A DNA stretch of 64,000 nucleotides from G963663525 sp963663525. GTDB taxonomy: Bacteria > Myxococcota_A > SURF-8 > G963663525. The stretch lies in NCBI GenBank assembly GCA_963663525.2, contig CAXXHC010000001.1:3100001-3164000 (forward strand), read 5' to 3'. The position numbers and the translations under genes are program-made. Of this stretch, positions 34,036 to 42,100 are shown one piece after another (position 1 is the stretch's first letter; every line of letters begins with the position of its first letter). The notes under the pieces were generated by a model that saw only the letters and a program-made list of their open reading frames with translations, ran no database searches and was not told where the DNA came from.

Positions 34036-34324
34036 GCTCGTGTGAAAATACGCTCGTTGCATTACCTGCGTGCCGGATCAGACGGAACCTCCACGAAGAA
34101 GACGGGCGCCGTGTGTCCGGAGGGCGAAAAGCAGCCGTCAATACCGCCCAAAGGACCTTCGAAAATGAAAGATCGCAGACGAAAACCATGATTCCCAGGA
34201 AGCGCAAACACCATTCTCCCTCTTTTCAACACGGCTCGGAGCCGAGTCGAACCTTTCAAAACAACCGCACGTCATTCATTCCACATAGCGAGACTTCGGA
34301 GTAAAGCGCCTTCGTACAGAGTTC

Positions 34325-34361
34325 TTTTCCGCAATGCGCGCTTGCGCGCGACTGCGGAAGA
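34325..34361 (+). terminator. GC-rich hairpin after the IS91-like genes
   Basis: Arms CCGCA/TGCGG enclosing GCGCGC/GCGCGC, followed by GACTTTTT. May be a transcription terminator or the subterminal hairpin of the IS91-like element. 34036-34324 contains no recognisable gene. Confidence 0.45.
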
Positions 34362-34397
34362 AGACTTTTTAATGGAGCCATATTTTAAGCCTCCTCG

Positions 34398-35642
34398 CTA
34401 TTTACTGTGGGTAAGCAGTTTCATCTGCGGCAGGTCGAAGTCTAGCTTTCCAGCGACGAGGAAGATCATGGTTCGAAGCTTCCTAAACGACCTGAACCCT
34501 CTGGCCTTGCGCTTGGCCGCCTGAATTATACCGTTGATGCCTTCCACCAGCCCTTGTGTCAAACCTGACTGAAACCACCGCAATACCCCATCCCAGTGGG
34601 TCTTGATCGTTTTGGCTACCTTGATCATCGGCGGCAGTTGGCTGTGCGTGGCCCAGAAATACCAGTACTGCAACTGCTTCTCACCGTCATCTGGATGGCC
34701 TGCGTAGTCGGCATATACCGACTGAAGCGTCTCTTTGAGCCGATAGCCCCTGGCCGTTTTCAGCGTGCTGTCTTTCAACTCATCGAACTTCTCTCGCTCT
34801 TTGTCCGTAAGGTTTTGCTCGTTTTTCAACCAGACCCATCTCGTCTTTTCCAACTCAGTCCTGTCTTGGCGCTCCTCACGCCGCACCTCGTCCACGGCCT
34901 TGTTGACAAGCTTCATCACGTGGAAGCGGTCGAAGGTCATCGCCGCATCGGGAAACTGTTTCCCAACCCCCTTGATGAACGCCGCTGACATGTCCATGCT
35001 GAACTCTTTCACCTGTTCGGGTTTACCGCCGTGAGCGTGAAGCTCAGCCTCGAAGCCCGCCACCGTCCGGTGGTCTTTGCCGGGCTCCACGTGCAGAACC
35101 TTCGCCTCGTCCATGTCCACGAACACCGTCACGTAGTCGTGCCCACGGGAACGGCTGGTTTCATCCACGCCCACCGCTTCGACCTCGGACCAGTCCTGCT
35201 TCGCCAGACTCGAGTCCACATAGTATTCCAGCACCCGCCAGATCCGCGTGTCGTGCTCACCAAGTATTTCGCCGATCCCCTTGGGCGTCATGCCCTTTCT
35301 GGCCATAAGCAGTACCAGCGCCTCAAAAAGCAGCGTGAACCCCGCACCAGGACGCGCCCAAGGTACCTCCACCGTTTTTACTCCGTGTTCAGGGCATTTG
35401 ATCCGGGGTAGGCGTGCGTGAAGATACGCCTCGTGCTGAAAAAAGTTCAGATGTCGCCAACTCCTCTCGTTCGTATCGTGAACCCCGCAAGCCACCTCGC
35501 ATTGCGGGCACGCAAACCGGCTCCCGGCGGGAAAATCCAGGTACAGATCCAACCGGTGGCGCTCGGCGTCAAAGTCAATATCCACCACCTCCCAGGGAGG
35601 GGTCAATCCAAGAGCCATCGTGAAAAGTCCGCGCTCGTCCAT
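34398..35642 (-). CDS. ISL3-family transposase (copy B)
   Basis: 414 residues, same sequence as the product of 15708-16952 as far as can be read, with the zinc ribbon, DDE core and start context preserved. Confidence 0.92.
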   Translation of the reverse strand: MDERGLFTMALGLTPPWEVVDIDFDAERHRLDLYLDFPAGSRFACPQCEVACGVHDTNERSWRHLNFFQHEAYLHARLPRIKCPEHGVKTVEVPWARPGAGFTLLFEALVLLMARKGMTPKGIGEILGEHDTRIWRVLEYYVDSSLAKQDWSEVEAVGVDETSRSRGHDYVTVFVDMDEAKVLHVEPGKDHRTVAGFEAELHAHGGKPEQVKEFSMDMSAAFIKGVGKQFPDAAMTFDRFHVMKLVNKAVDEVRREERQDRTELEKTRWVWLKNEQNLTDKEREKFDELKDSTLKTARGYRLKETLQSVYADYAGHPDDGEKQLQYWYFWATHSQLPPMIKVAKTIKTHWDGVLRWFQSGLTQGLVEGINGIIQAAKRKARGFRSFRKLRTMIFLVAGKLDFDLPQMKLLTHSK

Positions 35643-35686
35643 CTCTTGCTCCTTCAGTGTGCAAAGGTTACACTGGCAGAACTTCG

Positions 35687-35862
35687 GCGGAGGATAAGGC
35701 AACGCGGGGACGCGACCCGAGCGCCGTCGAAGGTCCGAACCTGGAAAGGAGGGGGAAACCTCTCCTTTTCTCTTTATCCCTTATTACAACAACCAGGTTT
35801 GGACTTCAAAGCGATAAATCCCAGGGGTGCGGGGACGGGTCCCCGATCGGCGAAGCCGATGC
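35687..35862 (-). repeat. IS-borne structured module, copy D (in ISL3 copy B)
   Basis: Same as copy A apart from one missing base after the first hairpin. Lies upstream of the transposase in the same relative position. Confidence 0.7.
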
Positions 35863-35926
35863 ATAAGCTGCCGTTACCCACACTAAACAGCGAAGAGCCT
35901 TTTTATCATTATCGTGGAAAGATATT

Positions 35927-36232
35927 TTATCTTTCGCGCTCCAGTCTGAGTTTTCTTTCGACCGAACGGGCCATTTGTACGGCGGCACGATCGACAGCCG
36001 CTTGCCAATCGTTGTCCATGTCTTCAACAACTATTTTGCGAGTAGGCTGCAACAGCACTTCGATACGACATTTTTTGTGCTCGTTACCAGGATTGGCGGC
36101 TTCGGAGAGGTTTACGGTAACGTGGGCGATTCGTGAAGAAAACCGACTCAGCGCAAGACGTAGGCGGTTTTCAATCGTAGCCTTTTTTTCATCGCTTATC
36201 TCAAATTCGCCATTGATAATCGTGACATTCAT
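35927..36232 (-). CDS. hpf: ribosome hibernation-promoting factor (HPF/RaiA/YfiA-like)
   Basis: 101 residues from ATG 36232. Short HPF type: N-terminal MNVTIINGEFEISDEKKA, beta strand AHVTVNLSEA, basic KKCRIEVLLQPTRKIVVED, and DWQAAVDRAAVQMARSVERK helix. This family binds the 30S decoding region in stationary phase. Upstream in-frame ATGs would add an AT-rich N-terminal tail absent from the family. ISL3 copy B inserted 28 bp after its stop. A house-keeping gene, marking core chromosome here. Confidence 0.85.
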   Translation of the reverse strand: MNVTIINGEFEISDEKKATIENRLRLALSRFSSRIAHVTVNLSEAANPGNEHKKCRIEVLLQPTRKIVVEDMDNDWQAAVDRAAVQMARSVERKLRLERER

Positions 36233-36369
36233 GATTGCATTTCTCTCAGACCTCATTTGAACAAAAGGGATTGAATCATTGCCAGATATCATCATGGACC
36301 ATTGTAGATTATTTGACAATTAGGAAGATTCAGTTTGTATCTTTGGATATTTGGAAGTATTATCCATTC

Positions 36370-36430
36370 ATGGAATGGATAAACTATCATCATCTTCTCT
36401 ATTTCTGGACGGTCGCCAAAGAAGGCAGCA
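36370..36430 (+). pseudogene. nhaR: NhaR-like LysR regulator, first 20 codons only
   Basis: ATG 36370 opens MEWINYHHLLYFWTVAKEGS, the characteristic N-terminal HTH start of NhaR-type LysR regulators, and is cut there by the left end of IS-A copy 3. The remainder is not found on the far side of the element (38112 onwards), so the gene is destroyed, with loss of DNA rather than a simple insertion. Divergent from hpf across a 137-bp gap that likely holds both promoters. Confidence 0.7.
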
Positions 36431-38111
36431 GTGCTGTTCGTCAATGCCTTCTGGAGAAAAGCGTCCGGTGGTCCGTACATGCCATCCGTCGGTCAAAATG
36501 GCTGAGCAATGATATTTCTTTGCATCCGACGGTTCTGTAGTATGATACGACAATGAAACCAACTCCCCAGAAAAAACGCGTTTACGACCATCGGCTTCGC
36601 GAATACGTCCGAAAAACTGGCGATGTGAGCTTGGCTAAAGATCTCGAGGTTCCCAGATCGACGATCAATGGCTGGTTGCATGGACCTGAACTGGAAGTCG
36701 TGAGCCATGATATTTTCGACATGACCGATGATCCTTTGGTCCGTCAGCGGATTTTGAAGCTGGAACGACGTTTACGGATCGTAACGGCTGTGATGATATT
36801 GCTTCAGACCCTCTGCCGGATTTCCAAGAACCGTTTGGACCAGCAGAGGTTGCCCGAGGGTGCGGATAAAAAGAAACTGCTCTCAGCCATTGAAAGAGGC
36901 TGCCGGGCCATACCCATGAAGGCGGTTCTGTCCATCGTCGGCATCAGCCCTTCACGGTATCACATCTGGTGTCGTGGGAAGGCGGCGGGTTGCTCGCTTG
37001 ATGATCGCGCGTCATGTCCCGCGATCCACCCCACCCAGTTGACACCGGAAGAGGTTCGCCTGATGCACGAGATGGCTGTTTCCGACGACTATCGTCATGT
37101 GCCGACCAGTCGTCTGGGGATGCTTGCACAACGTCTGGGCAAGGTGTTTGCGTCTCCTTCGACGTGGTTGCGCTATGCACGTGAACGTGACTGGAGACGT
37201 CCGCGAACCCGAGTTCATCCATCCAAGCCTACCGAGGGTATTCGCGCGAACAAGCCGGACGGCATTTGGCATGTCGATGTGACGGTGGTTCGACTTGTCA
37301 ACGGCTCGAAGGCCTATATCCAGGCGATCATCGACAACTATTCTCGGCGCATCCTGGCCTACCGAGTCAGTGAGAAGCTGGAACCCGCGTCGAGTGCGGA
37401 GTTGCTGGTCAAAGCCTATGAGTCTCGCAGTGAGGTTGGGGACCAAGTGGACCCACAGGCGGTGATGGTGGATGGTGGAATAGAGAACTTCCACAGTGCG
37501 GTGATGAAGCTTGTGGAAGAGGGTTTGCTTGCGCTGATCCTGGCGCAGACCGCCGTGCTTTTTTCGAACTCGATGATCGAAGGTTTTTGGCGTGTGATGA
37601 AGCACCAGTGGTTATTTCTGAACCAACTGGACAGCGTGTCGGCGCTGGAACGTTTGGTGAGGTACTACGTAGAAGAATACAACCGTAATCTGCCGCATTC
37701 GGCGTTCGATGGTCAGACCCCTGACGAAATGTACTTCGGTCGGGGTGAGGGAGTACCGGAGGAACTGGCCGCGGCTCGAGCGAGTGCTCGTCAAGTCCGT
37801 TTGGAGGCGAATCGGGAGCTGAGTTGCGAAAGCTGTCCTAATCTGGCAATGGCGGTCAATGGGTGAAGAAAGGAAAACGTAGGTGGAAATGCGCGGTTGG
37901 ATTGGGCGTTTTGAATGATGTCGTGTGGCGTGTCGATTTAGCTGCCTCCTGCAGCCCGGCTAGTTCACGGGCAGGACAATTGTACTGTTTGGAGTGTTGA
38001 TTTGAACAGGTCAATATTGAATCCGAGTCCAGATCGGTCGGACGTGGCATCAGTAGACCACATGTACGGACCACCGGACGCTTTTGTCCAGAAGGCATTG
38101 ACGAACAGCAC
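36431..38111 (+). mobile_element. IS-A copy 3, complete insertion sequence (1681 bp)
   Basis: Terminal inverted repeats of about 50 bp with one mismatch (GTGCTGTTCGTCAATGCCTT...GTCCGTACATG). Same orientation as copies 1 and 2. The left flank is nhaR and the right flank unrelated phage-like sequence, so no duplication is expected. Confidence 0.93.
36553..37866 (+). CDS. IS-A transposase (DDE, rve integrase core), copy 3
   Basis: 437 residues with the same HTH and catalytic D, D, E residues as at 7021; a handful of substitutions near the C-terminus (for example SAFDGQTP for SAFNGQTP, GRGEG for GHGDG). Confidence 0.9.
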   Translation: MKPTPQKKRVYDHRLREYVRKTGDVSLAKDLEVPRSTINGWLHGPELEVVSHDIFDMTDDPLVRQRILKLERRLRIVTAVMILLQTLCRISKNRLDQQRLPEGADKKKLLSAIERGCRAIPMKAVLSIVGISPSRYHIWCRGKAAGCSLDDRASCPAIHPTQLTPEEVRLMHEMAVSDDYRHVPTSRLGMLAQRLGKVFASPSTWLRYARERDWRRPRTRVHPSKPTEGIRANKPDGIWHVDVTVVRLVNGSKAYIQAIIDNYSRRILAYRVSEKLEPASSAELLVKAYESRSEVGDQVDPQAVMVDGGIENFHSAVMKLVEEGLLALILAQTAVLFSNSMIEGFWRVMKHQWLFLNQLDSVSALERLVRYYVEEYNRNLPHSAFDGQTPDEMYFGRGEGVPEELAAARASARQVRLEANRELSCESCPNLAMAVNG

Positions 38112-38122
38112 GGCAGACCGCC

Positions 38123-38389
38123 GTGACCAAAGGAGCGCCGCCGGACGCTCTGGACATCTTGCACAGACTTCTTCACCGGGAGTTGAAGGCTCTTCAGGTG
38201 ACAAGGGAGTCGAAAGACACCTCCTTATCCACCGGCAACTCCCCTGCCGAGGTGGTTGCCGCTTTATTCATGAAAGCACAACGGTTGGGAATCGAAAGTG
38301 ACGCGGTTCAAGCGCTACCGGATCCTGACGTGATCGATGTGGATGTGGTGGAAGTGAAAAGCGAATCCGTGAAGGACGGTGGGAAATGA
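38123..38389 (+). CDS. hypothetical small protein next to IS-A
   Basis: 88 residues from GTG, 12 bp beyond the IS-A end; the upstream frame is open into the element so it may be a 3' remnant. N-terminal helix (PDALDILHRLLHRELKAL), acidic C-terminus (DVIDVDVVEVKSE). Convergent with the VapC-like gene, stops 3 bp apart. No family recognised. Confidence 0.4.
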   Translation: MTKGAPPDALDILHRLLHRELKALQVTRESKDTSLSTGNSPAEVVAALFMKAQRLGIESDAVQALPDPDVIDVDVVEVKSESVKDGGK

Positions 38390-38391
38390 GG

Positions 38392-38823
38392 TCAGGGAAT
38401 CTCGACCAGCTCGATGCCTTCCAACCCTCGGAAGTGTTTCACGTTGAACGTGGCGATCTTCGTAATTCCGTGTTCGAGCATGGTGCCGTAAATGATCAAA
38501 TCGTAAATACGTGCGGACGATATATCCAACTTGACGGAAGCATTGAGCGCGTAGTCTATCGCGGAATTTCCGGGTCGAAGTACCGTGACGGACGGATTAG
38601 CAAGAATTTCCTGAACAAGCGACCGAAAACCATCAGCCGTTATTGGATCACGTCTGTATCGGGAGGATGTCAACGTGACGAATGTCTCTCCCACGATCTG
38701 AGGCGATATGGCGAATTCATCTACCGACCAATCCTGGGCGTCAAACCAGGAGCAGGTCCTATCGTGGTCAACATGATCATTGTCGAGAAAAGCCACGAGC
38801 ACATTGGCATCAAGGAAAATCAT
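38392..38823 (-). CDS. PIN-domain ribonuclease toxin (VapC-like)
   Basis: 143 residues. PIN core: Asp in MIFLDANVLV, Glu in ISPQIVGETFV, Asp in SARIYDLIIYGTM and the C-terminal ATFNVKHF strand. Such nucleases cut tRNA or rRNA when freed from their antitoxin. Follows its predicted antitoxin by 2 bp. Confidence 0.85.
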   Translation of the reverse strand: MIFLDANVLVAFLDNDHVDHDRTCSWFDAQDWSVDEFAISPQIVGETFVTLTSSRYRRDPITADGFRSLVQEILANPSVTVLRPGNSAIDYALNASVKLDISSARIYDLIIYGTMLEHGITKIATFNVKHFRGLEGIELVEIP

Positions 38824-38825
38824 GT

Positions 38826-39041
38826 TTAACGATCCTCGTATAACATTTCACGATCGGGATGTGAGACATAGACCTCACCACCGCTCACCTTTCCTGCCAG
38901 ACTTAAAAAGTCCGCCTTGGCCTTTTTACGGTCGGCTTTCCGCCAGGTTTTTCTTTCAATATCAATCTGGCTCGCGACTCGCTCTCTTTCTTGTAAAGGC
39001 AATTTCCGAATGGCTTCGATTATCTGATCTGTGGTCTGCAT
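38826..39041 (-). CDS. putative antitoxin of the PIN-domain toxin
   Basis: 71 residues from ATG 39041 preceded by AAAGGAGGTGG; an in-frame ATG 18 bases upstream overlaps that site. N-terminal helix QIIEAIRKLPLQERERVASQ and an acidic C-terminus that would wrap the toxin. Assignment as antitoxin rests on position before the PIN gene, size and spacing. Confidence 0.65.
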   Translation of the reverse strand: MQTTDQIIEAIRKLPLQERERVASQIDIERKTWRKADRKKAKADFLSLAGKVSGGEVYVSHPDREMLYEDR

Positions 39042-39270
39042 CGGACCACCTCCTTTCAAACCTTAAGATACCACGACCCGTAAACACAATCAATATCGAA
39101 ACGAATCCGGTCACTTGGCTTCGTTTCGTGAAAAGCGCGAAAAAAACGTCGTTCAAGACGCCCTCTCGATTTCTGCAAGTCCGTGAAAACTGGCGATTCG
39201 GGGTTGGCGAACATCGCGTCCAAGACGACTTGGACGATAAAAAACAACAAGCATTACAGGAGGTTATCTT

Positions 39271-39483
39271 ATGCCTGTCGAAGTAACATGTCCACATTGT
39301 TCCGGGTTGGCCGAGTGGCGGGGATGTGCATCCTGCGGCGATGATATGGGGATCCTGGTGTGCCGCGAATGCGGATTCACCATGCCGGGGATCTCGCTGG
39401 AGTCGCTCGATACCGGGACCGACTCCGGAGAGCCAAAAGCAGTTGAAAATCAAGACGTTGAGGGGGATACATGCCGCCGGTAG
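39271..39483 (+). CDS. small zinc-ribbon protein
   Basis: 70 residues, start after CAGGAGGTTATCTT. Two CxxC knuckles (TCPHC, GCASC) and a third (VCREC) suggest one or two zinc sites; acidic C-terminus. Convergent with the integrase (stops 2 bp apart). Possibly a transcription or phage accessory factor; family unknown. Confidence 0.55.
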   Translation: MPVEVTCPHCSGLAEWRGCASCGDDMGILVCRECGFTMPGISLESLDTGTDSGEPKAVENQDVEGDTCRR

Positions 39484-39485
39484 TC

Positions 39486-40370
39486 TCACAGACTTTCGAT
39501 GGCGTCTTCCAGGATATCGACGTCCGGATGGACGTAGATCCGGGTTGCCTCAATGGTGCGGTGTCCCATGGCCCGGCCTACCAGGACGAGATCTTTGGTT
39601 TTGCGATACAGCCGAGTACCAAACGTATGGCGCAGCGAATGAACGGTGAGTCCTGGCCTGTTGATTCCCGCCCAGGTCAGCCAGAGTTTGAATCGGGTTT
39701 GGACTTGTCGCGTGGAAATCCTGGTGTTTCGGTTCGAAAGAAAGAGTGCCGTGGAATGGGTGTCCATGTCGGCGCGGATTCTCAGGTATTTACGCAGCCA
39801 TCGTCGGAGATCGGAACCCAGAAAGCGCGTTTCCGTCCGTCCTCCCTTGGCATGGATGGTGAGATGCTTGGTTTCCAAATTCACATCGGCGATGTCCAGG
39901 CCAACCAGTTCGGAGAGTCGGATCCCTGTGCCGAGCATAAGGGCTGCCATCACTCGATCTCGTTGTGCAACGGTTCCCTTCCGGGAGGCGAGTTCCCGGA
40001 GGAATCGTTTGCGTTCCGGCTCGGTGAAGGCCGAGGGCGACTTCCTGGTTGCTCGATGAATTTCCAATACCCGTGCCGGATCGCGGTCGACAACACCGGT
40101 TTTTTCCAACCATCGCCCAAAGGACTTCAATGCAGCCTTGGTTCGATTGATGGTGACCTCGGCTTTTCGTTCCCCGGAGATCTTGAGACGAACCTCGTCC
40201 GAAGCGACGAAGCGAGCGATCCTGTCCGGGGTCAGGGTATTTACCAGAATGTCCCCGAGGAAGACATGAAGCATGTCGAGATCCCGATGGTAACCCTCGA
40301 TGGTCCTTGGACTTTTTCCGTTCGCTCTCAAGTGAAACGCAAAAGCTTCGATAGCTTGGGAAAGACGCAT
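39486..40370 (-). CDS. phage-type tyrosine integrase
   Basis: 294 residues. Core-binding domain (SPRTIEGYHRDLDMLHVFLG) and complete catalytic set: Arg in GTGIRLSELVGL, Lys in HAKGGRTETRFL, HSLRHTFGTRL, GHRT and Tyr in RIYVHPD. Likely integrates or excises the phage-like element on this side of the structural cluster. Starts 3 bp after the DUF4314 gene, last in a five-gene minus-strand run. No attachment site was found by inspection. Confidence 0.9.
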   Translation of the reverse strand: MRLSQAIEAFAFHLRANGKSPRTIEGYHRDLDMLHVFLGDILVNTLTPDRIARFVASDEVRLKISGERKAEVTINRTKAALKSFGRWLEKTGVVDRDPARVLEIHRATRKSPSAFTEPERKRFLRELASRKGTVAQRDRVMAALMLGTGIRLSELVGLDIADVNLETKHLTIHAKGGRTETRFLGSDLRRWLRKYLRIRADMDTHSTALFLSNRNTRISTRQVQTRFKLWLTWAGINRPGLTVHSLRHTFGTRLYRKTKDLVLVGRAMGHRTIEATRIYVHPDVDILEDAIESL

Positions 40371-40373
40371 GGG

Positions 40374-40577
40374 TCATTTCCCCCGTTCGATGATTTCGAA
40401 GAGATCCACACCGGGAACCAAAAACAAGGATCGATTCACTCCAATCCAGTCGACCTCGATCTGAGCCAAGGGGCCTTCGGTGACTTCGATGACGACACCT
40501 ACCGTGCCAGATGGGATCGGATCGGAATCGCCCGGCATGGCAATCAAGCGAATGGTATCGCCTTTTTGTACGTGCAT
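40374..40577 (-). CDS. DUF4314-like small protein (left copy)
   Basis: 67 residues from ATG 40577 (AAAGGAGAACACC). Small beta-barrel pattern KGDTIRLIAMPGDSDPIPSG ... QIEVDWIGVNRSLFLVPGVD, as in DUF4314 proteins of phages and plasmids; SH3-like fold presumed. Very similar to the product of 60231-60455 on the other flank. Confidence 0.7.
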   Translation of the reverse strand: MHVQKGDTIRLIAMPGDSDPIPSGTVGVVIEVTEGPLAQIEVDWIGVNRSLFLVPGVDLFEIIERGK

Positions 40578-40646
40578 GGTGTTCTCCTTTCGGATCAAGA
40601 AACGGCCTCGGCCATGAATACCGGGACCGTTTCGAGTGGGGATCGA

Positions 40647-41090
40647 TTAGGCTTCCGTTCCAGTTTCGACCTGGGTCTGTTCCTCGGTTGTCGGGGGTTT
40701 TACGTTGTCCTGTTTGTTCATTTCCTTGGTCCGCTTTCCTTTCGGCTCAAGAAAGCGTCGTTCAGATTTCGGCAAAGCGAGGGTCGGGCAGTGTCCTTGC
40801 TCGTGCCACCAGACGAGAGCGGAGCGGACGATCCGTCGGATCTGCAGGATGCTGGCCTGGGCTCGTGGTTTCAAACCATCCTTTCCCGGTTGCATGGTGG
40901 CCGCTTCGCTTTTGAAAAACGTGCTGACATGGACCGGCAGGATGTTGCCGACCTCTTTGTCTTCGCCCATGGCGGCGATCAGCAAATCGAGGGTCCTTCT
41001 GGCTGTCCCGAGGGTGCTGGGCTTTTTGCCGATGGCTTTCAGGTGTTCCAGGTACTCGGCGCAGGCTTGTTTCAGGGTTACGGTGGTCAT
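40647..41090 (-). CDS. core-binding (SAM-like) domain protein without catalytic part (left copy)
   Basis: 147 residues. Resembles an isolated N-terminal arm of a tyrosine recombinase (ACAEYLEHLKAIGKKPSTLG ... TLDLLIAAMGEDKEV). The rest is RAQASILQIRRIVRSALVWW plus a Lys/Gln-rich tail. It could bind recombinase arm sites or act as a DNA-binding regulator. Paralogue at 59829-60227 is about 70 per cent identical by eye, except in the tail. Confidence 0.6.
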   Translation of the reverse strand: MTTVTLKQACAEYLEHLKAIGKKPSTLGTARRTLDLLIAAMGEDKEVGNILPVHVSTFFKSEAATMQPGKDGLKPRAQASILQIRRIVRSALVWWHEQGHCPTLALPKSERRFLEPKGKRTKEMNKQDNVKPPTTEEQTQVETGTEA

Positions 41091-41135
41091 GGCTTCTTCC
41101 TCCTTTTCGGGGTGGGTGACGATGGCCGGGATGGG

Positions 41136-41453
41136 TTACGGTCCAGCCGGTCCGTTGCGGTATCCCTCACTCTCAACCAAGTATTTCATCCGTTCCGGGT
41201 TGAGGTTTACGCTCGGGTGGGTAGCGGTCATGAATTCAATGGCGGCGACCACCGGCAGCACGGTCTCGCCCGATACCCAGACCGCGATGGGCGCTCGCCA
41301 ATCCTTTGGATCGCAGACCAGGTTGAAAACCTGTTTCAACTCGTCGATGTCGTAGCCTTTGTAGCGGGTGAAGTCGTCGTTCATTTCGGTGAGATCCGCC
41401 TGGATGGTGATGCCGTCGATCGTGGCTTCGAGGATGCGTGCCTGGTCGTTCAT
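41136..41453 (-). CDS. conserved hypothetical protein of the small-gene cluster
   Basis: 105 residues, RBS GGAGGGAACC. An acidic alpha/beta protein with YKGYDIDELKQVFNLVCDPKD and a terminal YLVESEGYRNG. No paralogue in the right-hand copy of the cluster. Function unknown. Confidence 0.5.
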   Translation of the reverse strand: MNDQARILEATIDGITIQADLTEMNDDFTRYKGYDIDELKQVFNLVCDPKDWRAPIAVWVSGETVLPVVAAIEFMTATHPSVNLNPERMKYLVESEGYRNGPAGP

Positions 41454-41474
41454 GGTTCCCTCCTCCTGGGTTCT

Positions 41475-41675
41475 TTAGTCGTCGATGTCTTCGTTTTTCA
41501 AAAAAGCTTCGATCTGATGCAATTCGTGGCTGATATGCCCCAGGTCACCCGCGAAGCCATAGTTCCGTTCGTCGCGTTTGAATTCCCGCTGGTGGCGATC
41601 CAGTTCTTTACGGATCGTCTCCATCCGCTGCCTGATTTCTTTCATCCGGGTTTCGTAGGTTTGTTTGGCGCTCAT
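41475..41675 (-). CDS. small coiled-coil protein (left copy)
   Basis: 66 residues, RBS GGAGAGCACG. Mostly helical and charged (MKEIRQRMETIRKELDRHQR), ending LHQIEAFLKNEDIDD, which is identical to the end of the product of 59608-59811. First gene of the minus-strand run, reading away from the terminase. Confidence 0.6.
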   Translation of the reverse strand: MSAKQTYETRMKEIRQRMETIRKELDRHQREFKRDERNYGFAGDLGHISHELHQIEAFLKNEDIDD

Positions 41676-42100
41676 CGTGCTCTCCTTGGTTCGGGGTTGG
41701 CGGTTTGTCTCGCGTTGTCCATGTCATGTTGCGAAAGGTGTTCCAGTTTTTATGGTTTTCGAAAAGAAATGCGACGTGTCAACCCTGCGGATTCTTTAGG
41801 CTTTTCGGGTTTCGGAATCTGCGTGGAAATCTTGATTTCTCTCTTTTCCGAACCATGTGACCCACAGGGTCTACGCCATGGACGCAAAAGGTCTACGGAC
41901 CTGCAAGTCCCCGGAATCTCGCGGGAATTTCGCTTGAAAGAAGGGTCAAAGATTGACACTGGACGACGTCGAAGTTCGTCGTTATGGACCACGTTTGGAT
42001 GTCAAATCGTTGATCCAACAGAAGAAAAGCACGAACTGAACCGAGAAATTTCAACCCAAGGCGATCTGAAACATCGCCTGTTGCTCATGGGAAAGTTACG
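41676..42100. other. 425-bp divergent promoter region between accessory and structural genes
   Basis: No gene. Contains the direct repeat GGTCTACG (about 41858 and 41892) and TTGACA near 41954 without a convincing -10. Likely holds the start sites for both transcription units. Confidence 0.4.

Larger units (their letters stand above)
31051..34361 (+). mobile_element. IS91-like unit with two tyrosine-recombinase genes (ends not resolved)
   Basis: Three overlapping plus-strand genes: degenerate recombinase, intact recombinase, HUH transposase. IS91 elements move by rolling-circle replication and lack inverted repeats and target duplications, so ends cannot be fixed by inspection; a strong GC hairpin at 34325-34361 may be one terminus. 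Coordinates are gene-based. Confidence 0.7.
34389..35899 (-). mobile_element. ISL3-family insertion sequence, copy B (1511 bp)
   Basis: Inverted, nearly identical copy of 15450-16961 with both terminal repeats. One base is missing within the structured module near 35845 relative to copy A. The flanking octamers (TATTTTAA, TTTTTATC) are not duplicates, so this copy has probably recombined with another copy. Confidence 0.9.

Noticed and set aside
35418..36260. 280-codon plus-strand frame crossing the ISL3 end into hpf
   Set aside because: Antisense to both the ISL3 transposase and hpf, and exists only by joining the two.
38112..38122. Target-site duplication for IS-A copy 3 (GGCAG on both sides)
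   Set aside because: The match requires asymmetric IS ends and the flanks are unrelated loci; treated as chance.
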